DNA of 64,000 nt from Caryophanon latum (GTDB lineage: Bacteria; Bacillota; Bacilli; Bacillales_A; Planococcaceae): the NCBI RefSeq assembly GCF_001700325.1, contig NZ_MATO01000028.1, positions 1 through 64,000 of the forward strand. The letters run 5' to 3'. Position numbers and translations under genes: made by a program. The notes beneath the pieces were generated by a model. It was not told the origin of the DNA. It did not search any database and saw nothing but the letters and a program-made list of their open reading frames with translations. This document shows positions 8,263-18,128 of the stretch, one piece after another (the stretch's first letter is position 1; every line of letters starts with the position of its first letter).

Positions 8263-9306
8263 TTGCAAACGTTTTATAAAATCGTCATTGCTGTTGTTAT
8301 TATTGGTGTGATTACATATTACACAACGAATTCAGTGAAAGAAAATGAAGTTTTAGAAGGGCCAAATGTTACCGAACCGTTGCCCCAGCAACAAATAAAT
8401 GTACAGCATGATGCGCTCGCACGTCCAGATGATGGCATTTCAACATTTATTGACGGAAGTATTGAAGCGTTTCAAAAGAAGTATGGCAAAGCTGATCGCA
8501 TTGACGTAGCGGAGTTTAATGAGGAGTGGCACGTTTACAACGCTTCGCATGATACGTTTATGCTTGTCGGCGTAGAAGATGGCAACGTCGCACAAATTTA
8601 TGTCGGTGGTGCAAGTATTGATATGTCGCCATTTGCGATTAATCAGCCGTTAGAGGAGCTGTATCGCTCGATGATTATTCAATCTGAGGTCAACGTCACG
8701 ATCGGTGAGAGCGTATATAGCTTTACGTTGTCGGAGGAAGATTTGCATCAGCGTTTGCTAATTGCCTATGAGGATTTATATGCCCAAGTGTATGTTAGTG
8801 AAAATGTAGGGACGATTCAAGGGGTGCGTTTTTTAAATGCGAGCACGCTCGTCGCACAACAGCCGTATGAAATGATTTTTATGGGTGAACTTGTTAATAC
8901 GAAGCCGCCAACGTCGTATGAGCAAACGGAAATTGATGCCGCACAAGCGTTGCTGCTAACAGATTTAGCGAATGTAGCACGTGCGAAGGAGCAGCTGCCG
9001 GAATTACTTGTTGAAACACGTTTAAGTGAATTAGCGCGAACACATAGTGAGGAAATGGTGCGAGAAGGTTATTTATCAAGTGAATCACCAACAAAAGGGG
9101 ATATTAAGCAGCAGCTTGCGCAAATTGGTATGACGTACAAGCAGGCAGGCTCCAATGTCGCATTATCGTACATTGATGCAATTGAGGCAATGCACGGTTG
9201 GTTAAACTCAAAAAGCCATCGTTCGATGATTTTAAATAAAAGCTTTACAGCGATGGGCTCTGGTGTTTTTTTAAATAATTATACGCAAATGTTCATCGCA
9301 CAATAA
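8263..9306 (+). CDS. CAP-domain protein, YlbC-like
   Basis: A 347-residue protein beginning with a single membrane-spanning segment (about residues 5-21), so it is anchored or exported. A middle CAP-associated region (about 60-215) is followed by a C-terminal CAP/SCP domain with LSELARTHSEEMVREGYLSS and the terminal HGWLNSKSHRSMILN. This is the architecture of B. subtilis YlbC, which has the same neighbourhood. The biochemical function is unknown; CAP domains act in extracellular binding or proteolysis in other systems. The start is TTG, with TTGGGGGAAAAG upstream. Confidence 0.83.
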   Translation: MQTFYKIVIAVVIIGVITYYTTNSVKENEVLEGPNVTEPLPQQQINVQHDALARPDDGISTFIDGSIEAFQKKYGKADRIDVAEFNEEWHVYNASHDTFMLVGVEDGNVAQIYVGGASIDMSPFAINQPLEELYRSMIIQSEVNVTIGESVYSFTLSEEDLHQRLLIAYEDLYAQVYVSENVGTIQGVRFLNASTLVAQQPYEMIFMGELVNTKPPTSYEQTEIDAAQALLLTDLANVARAKEQLPELLVETRLSELARTHSEEMVREGYLSSESPTKGDIKQQLAQIGMTYKQAGSNVALSYIDAIEAMHGWLNSKSHRSMILNKSFTAMGSGVFLNNYTQMFIAQ

Positions 9307-9342
9307 AAAATCAATCGCGCATTCATTGGCGATTGATTTTTT
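9305..9342. terminator. Bidirectional terminator between convergent genes
   Basis: AAAAAATCAATCGC (9305-9318) pairs with GCGATTGATTTTTT (9329-9342). It serves the CAP-domain gene and the thioesterase gene, which converge here. Confidence 0.88.
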
Positions 9343-9344
9343 AT

Positions 9345-9827
9345 TTACGTGCGTGGTGTAATGAGCTGGAACGTTGCAGTAGCAAATGCAAGCTCACGTC
9401 CAGTAGAATCAGTTACTGTGCATTCAGCGACGATAACGGTGCGCCCTTCTTTAATAATGGAGCCAGTTGCGATGAGCTCGTCGTCGGTCGTCGTGGCTAA
9501 GTAATGGACGTTTAAATTAGATGTAACGACGCGTTTGCCATGCTTTTGTGCGTGGGCGTTTGCAATGCGTCCCATCGCCCCATCTGCAATCGTTGCGATA
9601 ATGCCGCCGTGTGGGTAGCCAAGTGAATTGCCGATTGCGCTCGTGTTTTTGACGCGCACAATACCAGCATTTTCAAGTGTTTCACCTGTCGAGCCGATAA
9701 GCGCATTTAGCGGGAAGCGGTATGTGTCGTCACCTGCTGTATGCAGAAGCAGGCGATCAACAACTTCATCGATTAATTTTCGTTGCTCCTCGTTGCTTTG
9801 GTCGAGCAGTTGTTGAAATTTTTTCAT
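9345..9827 (-). CDS. PaaI-family hotdog thioesterase
   Basis: A 160-residue single hotdog domain. The conserved HGGIIATIADGAMGRIAN stretch (about residues 73-90) is the family's catalytic helix region, and the following strands TSNLNVHYLATTTDDELIATGSIIKEGRTVIVAECTV fit PaaI/YbgC-like acyl-CoA thioesterases. It probably hydrolyses an acyl-CoA thioester in the cytoplasm, with unknown substrate. The start is an ATG preceded by AAAAGGAGC. It is convergent with the CAP-domain gene and divergent from ricF. Confidence 0.82.
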   Translation of the reverse strand: MKKFQQLLDQSNEEQRKLIDEVVDRLLLHTAGDDTYRFPLNALIGSTGETLENAGIVRVKNTSAIGNSLGYPHGGIIATIADGAMGRIANAHAQKHGKRVVTSNLNVHYLATTTDDELIATGSIIKEGRTVIVAECTVTDSTGRELAFATATFQLITPRT

Positions 9828-9909
9828 ATGTTACAGCTCCTTTTTTGTTCGTGTAATGTAAAAATAGCACATTGTTTGATATGATAGAAGGAGAATGGGG
9901 GAGTTAATC

Positions 9910-10356
9910 ATGATGATGACATCAGAATGGCTGCATATTCTTGATGGAGCAGACGAGCTGAGTGCGATGATTTTACAATCAGAGCCGGTGCAGCAATATC
10001 GTCTTGCATATAAAGCAGTATATGAAAACGAAGCCCTTGTTCAGCAAATAAACGCATTTCAACGAATGAAGGATCAGTATGAAGACGTGCAACGTTTCGG
10101 TAAGTACCATCCGGATTACAATACAATTATGAAATCGATTCGCAAACAAAAACGCGAGCTTGATTTGAACGAGGCTATTTCTGCGCTGCGTGTAGCAGAA
10201 AACGAAGTACAATATTTATTAGACGAGGTGAGCTTGCTTATTGGGCGTTCGGTATCAGACGCTGTAAAAGTACCGATGAGCAATCCGTTTTTTGAAACGA
10301 ATTCATCTTGTGGAAGCAGCTGTGGTACTGGTGGCGGCTGCGGCTGTTCAGCGTAA
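9910..10356 (+). CDS. ricF: RicF (YlbF), regulator of RNA maturation
   Basis: YlbF-family protein of about 148 residues. In B. subtilis RicF forms a complex with RicA and RicT that carries iron-sulfur clusters and helps RNase Y process mRNAs. The sequence shows the family core QYEDVQRFGKYHPDY and KRELDLNEAI, and a Cys-rich C-terminus with the pattern CGSSCGTGGGCGC matching cluster-ligand cysteines. The first frame ATG at 9895 lies only two bases from GAAGGAGA, whereas GGGGGAG is well spaced from the ATG at 9910, so I use the latter. Confidence 0.92.
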   Translation: MMMTSEWLHILDGADELSAMILQSEPVQQYRLAYKAVYENEALVQQINAFQRMKDQYEDVQRFGKYHPDYNTIMKSIRKQKRELDLNEAISALRVAENEVQYLLDEVSLLIGRSVSDAVKVPMSNPFFETNSSCGSSCGTGGGCGCSA

Positions 10357-10425
10357 TTCAGCTCTTTTTAGCTTTATGCGTTTAGTCATGGAACGGCGAA
10401 TATGTTGTAAGATGAACGAACGAAA

Positions 10426-10468
10426 GGGAGATTCGGAAGTCAAGATAGACTTCTGAATCTCCCTTTTT
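10426..10468. terminator. Bidirectional terminator ricF / GDPD
   Basis: A 16-bp arm beginning GGGAGATTCGGAAGTC (10426-10441) pairs with GACTTCTGAATCTCCC (10448-10463), followed by seven T. It ends ricF and, read on the other strand, the convergent GDPD gene. Confidence 0.9.
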
Positions 10469-11371
10469 TTATGCTTCTTGCAATAAGAAATGCGCTAAGT
10501 CTGGTCGACCGGTTACGATTCCTTTTGCACCGAGGCGAATTAAGCGCTGCATCGTCACGACGTCGTCAACGCCCCAGTAATGAACTGGGATATTTAAAGA
10601 CGTTAAAAATTGAATGAACTTTGGTGAGTCGAGTGCGATGCGATTATGTTTAATTGGAATTTGGAATACATCTGCTTTTGGATGATATAAATGTCCAAAT
10701 TGCCCTGTAAATGTCGTAAAGGCGTTGCGCACCTCTGCTTCGCCTGCACCTAATGCGACGCGGTTTTGTGCATATAAATTGAATCGATCGATTTGCTCGC
10801 AGTGGAAGCTCGTCACAATTACGCGCTCTGCTGCATCAAGCTCTTCAATAAGACGCCATAGTTTTGAAGGCATTAAACTACCTTCATAAGTATCTGGACC
10901 GTCCTTCATATCGATGTTAATGAGTGTTGTCGGGAATGCCGTTAATAGCTCACGCAGTGTAACCGGTGCGACTTGCTTTTCACGATATACGTATTCACCG
11001 TCTAAGTTTTGGAAATGGTAGCCGTGGTTTAGCTCGCGTAAATCGTCAAGCGTTAATGATGCCACTGCTCCTGTACCGTTCGTCGTGCGGTCTACTGTTT
11101 CGTCATGAAATACTAAAATTTCTTCATCTTTTGTTAAACGAATATCGATTTCAAATCCATCTACACCAAGTTCAGCGGAGCGTTTGAATGCAAGCATCGT
11201 ATGCTCTGGTTCTAGCTGGCAGCCACCTCGGTGTGCAAAAATTAATGGTCGTTCGGATTGTAGAGCGGGTTTACCAGGGCGTCGTTCCGGCTTCGATAAA
11301 GCTTTCGTACCTGCCCAAGCAGCTGCACTTGCTGCAGCGATTGCAATTGCTACTTTTGTCTTTTTTCCCAT
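10469..11371 (-). CDS. Glycerophosphodiester phosphodiesterase with N-terminal anchor
   Basis: A 300-residue GDPD-family protein, hydrolysing glycerophosphodiesters to glycerol-3-phosphate and an alcohol. A hydrophobic Ala-rich segment (about residues 4-22) suggests export or membrane anchoring. The catalytic core follows: FAHRGG, EPEHTMLAF, the metal-ligand GFEIDIRLTKD and VFHDETVDRTTNGTG; then KDGP and a C-terminal GVDDVVTMQRLIRLGAKGIVTGRPD. The start is the ATG six bases after AAGGAGG; an in-frame ATG overlapping that site is rejected. Confidence 0.9.
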   Translation of the reverse strand: MGKKTKVAIAIAAASAAAWAGTKALSKPERRPGKPALQSERPLIFAHRGGCQLEPEHTMLAFKRSAELGVDGFEIDIRLTKDEEILVFHDETVDRTTNGTGAVASLTLDDLRELNHGYHFQNLDGEYVYREKQVAPVTLRELLTAFPTTLINIDMKDGPDTYEGSLMPSKLWRLIEELDAAERVIVTSFHCEQIDRFNLYAQNRVALGAGEAEVRNAFTTFTGQFGHLYHPKADVFQIPIKHNRIALDSPKFIQFLTSLNIPVHYWGVDDVVTMQRLIRLGAKGIVTGRPDLAHFLLQEA

Positions 11372-11494
11372 CGTCATCCTCCTTAACAATATTCTCCAAT
11401 CTATTATATACGAAATTTGGGAAATAGTCAGCTAATCGCTGTTGCCACGATTGAAAATGGTATGGTAAGCTCAAAAGTAAGAAATGAGGGAACA

Positions 11495-11770
11495 ATGATG
11501 AACGAACGCCAAGGAATTATTATTTATGTCAATCAGCTAAAGCATGCGAAGACGTTGCGCAAATATGGCAATGTGCATTACATTTCACGCAAGCTTAAAT
11601 ATGTTGTGATGTATTGTAACCAGCAAGATGTGGAGGCATTAATGGAAAAGCTACAACGCCTTCCTTTTGTGAAAGACGTTGTACCTTCGTACCGCCCATT
11701 TGTGAAAACGGAGTTCGAAAACGCGAAGCCCGATAAAGCGAAAGAGTACGATTATAAAACAGGCTTATAA
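11495..11770 (+). CDS. ylbG: YlbG, DUF2129 protein
   Basis: A conserved 91-residue cytoplasmic protein of unknown function (DUF2129/UPF0298), found next to ylbF and rsmD across Bacillales. The family core [36 protein letters not shown] and the ending KYDYKTGL-like EYDYKTGL are present. I start at ATG 11495 after GAGGGAAC; the 26-codon upstream extension has no ribosome-binding site and is absent from known homologues. Confidence 0.9.
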   Translation: MMNERQGIIIYVNQLKHAKTLRKYGNVHYISRKLKYVVMYCNQQDVEALMEKLQRLPFVKDVVPSYRPFVKTEFENAKPDKAKEYDYKTGL

Positions 11771-11780
11771 TGGTTGCTTT

Positions 11781-12170
11781 TTAGTTCATAGGTGGGATGT
11801 AGTGGTTTAGTCGTAAAATACCGATTAAGTATTGATAATACAAATTATTTTCCGAAAATATAGATGAATGCTTAATTTCGAAGCGGTTTGGCACATGTCC
11901 AAGCTCTGTCATTGCTTGCTCGAAAATGTCAAGTCGTTTTGATGGCTTCTCATCCTCATATGGAATGCCTTCTCGACATAAATAAATCGGCATAAACTTG
12001 CTATCACCGACTGGCTTTAAACTAATTGCAAGTGATGCGACGACTTTATCATTCTTTTTCGCATACATAATGTATGTTTGGTCAAGGCGACTTGCGTTTG
12101 TACGTGCAAGCTCGCACAGCTCAAAAATATCACCATAGCCTTCACCTAATTCAATAAAACGTTGAATCAT
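11781..12170 (-). CDS. Conserved Bacillales protein (DUF7147-type)
   Basis: A 129-residue soluble protein beginning MIQRFIELGEGYGDIFEL and ending HLIGILRLNHYIPP-like, which I recognise as a small conserved Bacillales family (DUF7147; some entries carry the unsupported name methylthioribose kinase). No catalytic motif is evident. The ATG at 12170 has AAAGGAAGTG eight bases upstream; the longer frame to 12401 overlaps the neighbouring gene on the other strand and is rejected. It lies convergent to ylbG with only about ten bases between the stops. Confidence 0.72.
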   Translation of the reverse strand: MIQRFIELGEGYGDIFELCELARTNASRLDQTYIMYAKKNDKVVASLAISLKPVGDSKFMPIYLCREGIPYEDEKPSKRLDIFEQAMTELGHVPNRFEIKHSSIFSENNLYYQYLIGILRLNHYIPPMN

Positions 12171-12223
12171 TTTAGTACACTTCCTTTCGCCATTTATCTT
12201 ATCATGCTGCAGGAGGTAAGCAC

Positions 12224-13645
12224 ATGAAAAAAATTGCAGTTTCACTTTTTGTTGTTTTATTACTTGTAAATGCAGGGCTTGTATTTTTCCAGTATTACGG
12301 CTTTTCAGAGGGCGGCGACGAAAAAGCGCTCGTTGATTTTTCGTACGCGCAAGAAATTGAAGTGACGTATGCGAATGCAACGCTCGAAGTACGTCATACA
12401 TTTACCGATTTACCAAGCGGCGAATTGACGCTCGTTTGGCCGAAAGCTGCAACGGCGATTGCTTGTGAGGAAGGTGCATGTAACCGATTAGCAGGCAACT
12501 CTGCGACGTTTACAGCAGGCGATACGAATCAGCAAGTGCTGACGTATAAAGTGCCAATTGCAGGTGGATTAAAAAGCCAAACATTAATGCAAAATGTTTT
12601 CGTACAGCTGCAAGCAGGCACTGCCGACACATCGACTGTTCATATTTCGACAAAGAACGGTCAAAAAGGACAATGGATTACCGGGCTGCCGCTTTCAAGT
12701 ACGAACACGCTTGATGGCTTAACGTATACGGTATTTTCAGGTAAAGGAAACGTCTATGATTTATATTGGCAAGCAGGCGATATAGCGCTAAAAACAGCAA
12801 CAGAGGATTATTCTATTTATAGCGCATATAACGTAACGGATAAGTTTGTAGAAGAAGTAAGCAAGATGGAAATCGAATTTAATCAGCATGTAGCGATCAT
12901 TCAGGCGAAGAAGCAAAATGTACATGAAAATTCACGTTTTATTTTTATGCCAGAGTTAAACTTGGCGCAAGTGAAGACACAAATTGTTGCGGCACAGCTT
13001 GCAACGAAATATAAAGTACCAGCCGATTCACCAGCGTGGCTTAGTCAGCTATTAATTGCGGAAGTTGCGGACATTACATTAACGGATCCACGCGCGCAGC
13101 AAATTAGACAAGAGCTAACGAAGCGTTTAACGACGAAGCAAAACGAATTACTCCACGAAAAAATTGTCGCATTAAAAGGCGAAACGGTAACGCTAGAGCA
13201 ATTAGATACGATGTTAACGTCAATTATTGGAGAAAAAACGAGCTTCTTCACAGCGAACGCAACGAGCAAAACATTGTATCCGTTATTATTTGAAGATGAG
13301 CGTGGCATTTATATTGACGAGGTGCGCATCGACGAATTAAAGGCAATTAAATATAACGACTTAACATATTATTTAGCGACGCCACTATTAGAAACACTCG
13401 GCTATAAAGGCGCAGAAGGGGAAAATGGCTTCTATGTGACAGGTAATGGGCATTCATATCGCTTCCCAGTATCAGAGATGTTTTACGTATTTAATGAGCG
13501 CCGCTATGATGTGAAAACACGTCCATTCGACAAAATCGGCGGACAGTATTATATTGAAGAAGCATGGTTAGTACGTTTATTTAAAGTAGACGTTCGCAAA
13601 AAAGACCGTGTCATTGAAATTACAACGATTCAAGGCGAGCAATAA
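12224..13645 (+). CDS. Membrane-anchored protein with C-terminal stalk-like domain, function unknown
   Basis: A 473-residue protein that I cannot assign to a named gene. It has an N-terminal hydrophobic anchor (about residues 4-24), then an extracytoplasmic beta-rich region (about 40-210) with one Cys pair in ACEEGACN, a helical middle part (about 215-350), and a C-terminal region (about 360-473: IDEVRIDELKAIKYNDLTYYLATPLLETLGYK ... RVIEI) that resembles the copper-amine-oxidase-N/stalk domain repeat used in Gram-positive surface proteins. CAGGAGG precedes the ATG. It sits between the ylbG region and rsmD, 33 bases before rsmD, possibly co-transcribed. Confidence 0.6.
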   Translation: MKKIAVSLFVVLLLVNAGLVFFQYYGFSEGGDEKALVDFSYAQEIEVTYANATLEVRHTFTDLPSGELTLVWPKAATAIACEEGACNRLAGNSATFTAGDTNQQVLTYKVPIAGGLKSQTLMQNVFVQLQAGTADTSTVHISTKNGQKGQWITGLPLSSTNTLDGLTYTVFSGKGNVYDLYWQAGDIALKTATEDYSIYSAYNVTDKFVEEVSKMEIEFNQHVAIIQAKKQNVHENSRFIFMPELNLAQVKTQIVAAQLATKYKVPADSPAWLSQLLIAEVADITLTDPRAQQIRQELTKRLTTKQNELLHEKIVALKGETVTLEQLDTMLTSIIGEKTSFFTANATSKTLYPLLFEDERGIYIDEVRIDELKAIKYNDLTYYLATPLLETLGYKGAEGENGFYVTGNGHSYRFPVSEMFYVFNERRYDVKTRPFDKIGGQYYIEEAWLVRLFKVDVRKKDRVIEITTIQGEQ

Positions 13646-13678
13646 GCGCCCGAATGCAGAAAGTTTGGTGTCTTCAAT

Positions 13679-14735
<1,057 letters not shown>

Positions 14736-14741
14736 GGAAAG

Positions 14742-14783
14742 GAGCGTGCTAAAAGTCAATAGACATTAGCACGTTCTTTTTTT
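14742..14783 (+). terminator. Terminator after coaD
   Basis: GAGCGTGCTAA (from 14742) pairs with TTAGCACGTTC (ending 14776), followed by seven T. It leaves ylbL only 28 bases for its own signals, so ylbL may rely on read-through. Confidence 0.85.
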
Positions 14784-14810
14784 CATTTCGCGATAACGAA
14801 AGGAGAAACT

Positions 14811-15854
14811 ATGACAAAACGAACGATGATCGCAGCCGTTCTTGGCATCGTGCTCGGTGGCGCGTTAGCTATTTACCCGCTTGATTATTACATTATGAAA
14901 CCAGGTAATGCGCATGACATCGCCGAGTACATTGCAGTAGAAGACGGAGATACAGGCGACGAAGGCACATTAAATTTAATGACAATTGCGATGATGCCCG
15001 CCTCACCGATTAGCTATGCGATGGCCAAAGTGCTGCCAAACCGTGAGCTATTAAAAACGGAGGACGTGCGCTATGATGGAGAGGACGACAAGGAATATAA
15101 CGTACGCCAGCTGAAGATGATGACTGATTCACAGTTTCATGCAAAATACGTGGCGTTTACGTTAGCGAATAAGCCATTTACTGTAACAGGCGAAGGTATT
15201 TTTGTGCTAAGTGTGCTAGACGGCAGTGCATCAGACGGCGTGCTACAAGCAGGTGACGAAATCATCGCGCTAAACGGCAAATCGATTAAACAGACTGAAG
15301 ATGTAGCTGCTTTATTAAAAGATCAGCAGCAAGGAGATGTCGTGTCACTTCGCATTGTGCGCGACGACAAGGAGTTACAAAAGGATGTCGTATTAGCGCC
15401 GCTTCCAGGGGAGGAACGTATCGGCATTGGCATTACGTATGCAGGCAACGAAACGATTACTACGACGCCAACTGTGACGTCACAAGCGCAAGATATTGGC
15501 GGCCCATCAGCAGGATTAATGTTTACGCTTGAAATTTACAACCAGCTCGTCGATGAGGACATTACGAAGGGGTATCACATTGCAGGAACAGGTGAAATGA
15601 ACAAAGATGGTACAGTCGGACGCATCGGTGGCGCAGCGTTCAAAGTGATTGCTGCAGCGAATGACGACATGGACATTTTTTTCGTGCCAGATGATGTAAC
15701 CGATGAAATGCGCGAACAAAATCCAAAGCTGCAATCGAATTATGAGGAAGCGCTCGAAGCCGCTAAATCATTAAAGACGGATATGGACATTGTACCAGTC
15801 AAAACAGTAGACGATGCGCTCGCTTATTTAGCGCAGCTACAGCCGAAAAAATGA
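14811..15854 (+). CDS. ylbL: YlbL, Lon-like PDZ serine protease
   Basis: Membrane-anchored protease; in B. subtilis YlbL degrades the cell-division inhibitor YneA after DNA damage. The 347-residue product has one N-terminal transmembrane helix (about 6-24), a PDZ domain (about 120-200) and a Lon-type proteolytic domain. The catalytic dyad is visible: Ser233 in GGPSAGL and Lys278 in GGAAFKV. The ATG follows AAAGGAGAAACT. It stands alone between two terminators. Confidence 0.93.
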   Translation: MTKRTMIAAVLGIVLGGALAIYPLDYYIMKPGNAHDIAEYIAVEDGDTGDEGTLNLMTIAMMPASPISYAMAKVLPNRELLKTEDVRYDGEDDKEYNVRQLKMMTDSQFHAKYVAFTLANKPFTVTGEGIFVLSVLDGSASDGVLQAGDEIIALNGKSIKQTEDVAALLKDQQQGDVVSLRIVRDDKELQKDVVLAPLPGEERIGIGITYAGNETITTTPTVTSQAQDIGGPSAGLMFTLEIYNQLVDEDITKGYHIAGTGEMNKDGTVGRIGGAAFKVIAAANDDMDIFFVPDDVTDEMREQNPKLQSNYEEALEAAKSLKTDMDIVPVKTVDDALAYLAQLQPKK

Positions 15855-15856
15855 CG

Positions 15857-15900
15857 AAAGCTCTCTAACGCATTGTGACGTGCTGTAGAGAGCTTTTTTT
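15857..15900. terminator. Bidirectional terminator ylbL / tmcAL
   Basis: AAAGCTCTCTA (15857-15867) pairs with TAGAGAGCTTT (15886-15896), with T runs to the right. It lies between the convergent ylbL and tmcAL. Confidence 0.87.
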
Positions 15901-15905
15901 ATTTT

Positions 15906-17108
15906 TTATAGACGAAGAGGTGGGGTGCGGTAATCGACGTTTAAACGTGGTGCTGAGCGTGTCATATTTGCCCCGACGTCATAAAGGTTAGCCGCTTGTA
16001 AATCGAATTGTAGCATCGCATCGTCGCTTGAGGCAACGCGACTAATGAGCGGTAGCGGAATTGATTTTTTTTGCTGCGAAATAAACGCTTGTCCGTTTTT
16101 CGTAATGCCGAGCAATCGAATGTAGCGCGGCGCAGTAAACGTCGCATTCAGCTCTTTCGTATAGCCTGTGAAAATATGCGTAATCATGCGCTGCAACCTC
16201 GTCCATGTGTAGCGCTTTGATTTTACCTTTTGCATAAACTCCGCAAATGACGTTGAAGTTTTAGCCGCTTTTATAAAGGCGAACTCGATGCCCTCGGACA
16301 CGTCGACGTATTGCGTGAGTTGCTGAGGCGTTTTTTGTAAAATCGTATGCTGGAGCAACGGCCAAAACGTTTGCCATTGAATAAAGTCACTATGCGTTTG
16401 CCAGTCCGTTAATGCTTCATACGTTGGTGCAGGCACGAACGCTTCGATGTCGCGTAAATTTTTCGTATCAAACAGCGCTTTTCGAATAGCGGTCGCGCTT
16501 GCAATCGTATCGTGTGCCATATTCTCGTCGTGGTAATGAGCAGCGATGCGCGGAATTGTTAATGGACGGATCGTTAGCTCATGTGCTGCCTCGACGTAAT
16601 GGTAGCCTAAAATGTTGTTTGGTTGGGCTAAGTCGACCGTTGCCTCTGTCGCGTATGTTAATACGTGCTGATAGGCGTGCTGCAGCGCTTTTGGGTAGCT
16701 TAAGCCGAGCTGCATCGCCTCGTGAATTTTTGCCTCATATTCCGTACGATGTGACGAAATTAAATGATGTGTATGTGAAAATGGGGCAATATCGCCATTT
16801 TCGCTGCCGAAAACGACCGATTCACAGCCAATTGCGTGTAAAAGTGAAATCGAACCGCTCGCAAATTGACGTGCTTGTGCGGTACTATATGCATAGGGAA
16901 GCTCGATAACGATGTCGACACCTGCGTGCAGTGCCATTTTCGTGCGCGTCCATTTATCGACGACAGCTGGTTCACCGCGCTGTAAAAACGAGCCGCTCAT
17001 GACGGCGACACAAACGTCTGCTTGTGCGATTTTTTTTGCTTGTGCGACGTGATAAAGATGTCCGTTATGGAATGGATTGTACTCAACGACAATACCTGTA
17101 GCGCGCAT
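15906..17108 (-). CDS. tmcAL: tRNA-Met elongator cytidine34 acetate ligase (YlbM)
   Basis: Activates acetate with ATP and transfers it to C34 of elongator tRNA-Met (ac4C34). The product has 400 residues with an N-terminal nucleotidyltransferase fold: GIVVEYNPFHNGHLYHV (HxGH-type motif), VMSGSFLQRGEPAVVDKW and DIVIELPYAYSTAQA. The C-terminal half holds the ANLYDVGAN and DYRTPPL endings typical of the family. GAGGTGAT precedes the ATG. It is oriented against its neighbours and divergent from ylbN. Confidence 0.94.
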   Translation of the reverse strand: MRATGIVVEYNPFHNGHLYHVAQAKKIAQADVCVAVMSGSFLQRGEPAVVDKWTRTKMALHAGVDIVIELPYAYSTAQARQFASGSISLLHAIGCESVVFGSENGDIAPFSHTHHLISSHRTEYEAKIHEAMQLGLSYPKALQHAYQHVLTYATEATVDLAQPNNILGYHYVEAAHELTIRPLTIPRIAAHYHDENMAHDTIASATAIRKALFDTKNLRDIEAFVPAPTYEALTDWQTHSDFIQWQTFWPLLQHTILQKTPQQLTQYVDVSEGIEFAFIKAAKTSTSFAEFMQKVKSKRYTWTRLQRMITHIFTGYTKELNATFTAPRYIRLLGITKNGQAFISQQKKSIPLPLISRVASSDDAMLQFDLQAANLYDVGANMTRSAPRLNVDYRTPPLRL

Positions 17109-17174
17109 AAAATCACCTCAAATTCATGTTTTTTTAATTATAGAGGTGATTTTACGTAGTGACAAGAAATTATC

Positions 17175-17203
17175 TTGACATCCCAAAATACACATTATAT
17201 AAT
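17175..17203 (+). promoter_or_regulatory. Consensus sigma-A promoter for ylbN-rpmF
   Basis: TTGACA (17175-17180), 17-base spacer, TATAAT (17198-17203): a perfect match to the sigma-A consensus. It lies 30 bases before the ylbN start and inside the longer open frame, which rules out the upstream start. Confidence 0.92.
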
Positions 17204-17233
17204 CAACAGTGTTGTCTCGAGGTGATGAAACGA

Positions 17234-17767
17234 ATGAAATGGTCAATTCATCAATTATCTAAGTATCGCCAAAGCGGGATGCCGATTGATGCGCATGTAC
17301 AATTGGATGAGGTAAAAGATCGGAACCAAGAAATTCGCGAAATTTCACCCGTTCATTTAAAAGGGCTTTGTACTTTTGGTGCATCGCAACTGACTTGTCA
17401 ACTGACGATGACAGCAACGTTAACGCTACCGTGTGCACGCACATGGGAAGACGTTGAATACCCGATTGAGGTAGAGGTAGTTGAAGTTTTCAGCTGGATC
17501 GATCCTGAAAAACGTGTAGATGAGTTCGCCGACATTCACTGGGTGGATGGAGACGTAATCGATTTACAGCCAGTACTAGAGGAAATTATTCTTCTTGAAA
17601 TCCCGATGCAAGTATTCAAACCGGATACCGAAGGACAAATGCAAGGTGGGAAAAGCTGGTCGTATTTAACGGAAGAAGATGTTGCGCGTCAAGCGGAAGA
17701 AGACGAACCAAAATTGGATCCAAGACTGGCTGCTTTAGCTAAGTATTTTGATCAAACAGACGAATAG
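17234..17767 (+). CDS. ylbN: YlbN, YceD/DUF177 family protein
   Basis: A 177-residue cytoplasmic protein of the YceD (DUF177) family, linked to 23S rRNA/large-subunit biogenesis in other bacteria and nearly always upstream of rpmF. It begins MKWSIHQL like the B. subtilis homologue. The CARTW position retains only part of the usual C-x2-C motif. The C-terminal DPRLAALAKYF stretch is typical. I place the start at ATG 17234 because the consensus promoter lies upstream of it and GAGGTG is at the right distance. rpmF follows after 20 bases. Confidence 0.9.
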   Translation: MKWSIHQLSKYRQSGMPIDAHVQLDEVKDRNQEIREISPVHLKGLCTFGASQLTCQLTMTATLTLPCARTWEDVEYPIEVEVVEVFSWIDPEKRVDEFADIHWVDGDVIDLQPVLEEIILLEIPMQVFKPDTEGQMQGGKSWSYLTEEDVARQAEEDEPKLDPRLAALAKYFDQTDE

Positions 17768-17787
17768 ATCTGTAAGGAGGTGCCACA

Positions 17788-17961
17788 ATGGCTGTACCAT
17801 TTAGAAGAACATCTAAAACTGCAAAAAGAAAGCGTCGTACGCATTTCAAATTATCTGTACCTGGTATGGTAGCTTGCCCAAACTGTGGTGAGGCAAAATT
17901 ATCTCACCGCATTTGCAAAGCTTGCGGACAATACAAAGGTAAAGAAGTAGTAAGCAAATAA
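17788..17961 (+). CDS. rpmF: 50S ribosomal protein L32 (zinc-binding form)
   Basis: A 57-residue protein beginning [20 protein letters not shown]. Four cysteines at 30, 33, 43 and 46 (CPNC and CKAC) form the zinc ribbon of the Cys-plus L32 type. AAGGAGGTG is optimally placed. It is co-transcribed with ylbN and ends at a strong terminator. Confidence 0.98.
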   Translation: MAVPFRRTSKTAKRKRRTHFKLSVPGMVACPNCGEAKLSHRICKACGQYKGKEVVSK

Positions 17962-17980
17962 TTCAGTATTTGCAAATTCG

Positions 17981-18022
17981 AAGACGGGAAAAGAGACCAT
18001 GGCTCTTTTCCCGTCTTTTTTC
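17981..18022 (+). terminator. Terminator after rpmF
   Basis: AAGACGGGAAAAGAG (17981-17995) pairs with CTCTTTTCCCGTCTT (18003-18017), followed by T residues. Very stable. Confidence 0.93.
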
Positions 18023-18128
18023 TATGCACAAAAATGCTAATTCATGTCGTTTCTGAATATTCGGTGAATGTCGTGTGATACAATAAGTTCGCTATGTTTT
18101 TTGCTTTTCAATAAAATATGTTTTTAAT

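Noticed and set aside
11417-11494. N-terminal extension of YlbG
   Set aside because: No ribosome-binding site, and the known family begins at the MMNERQG region.
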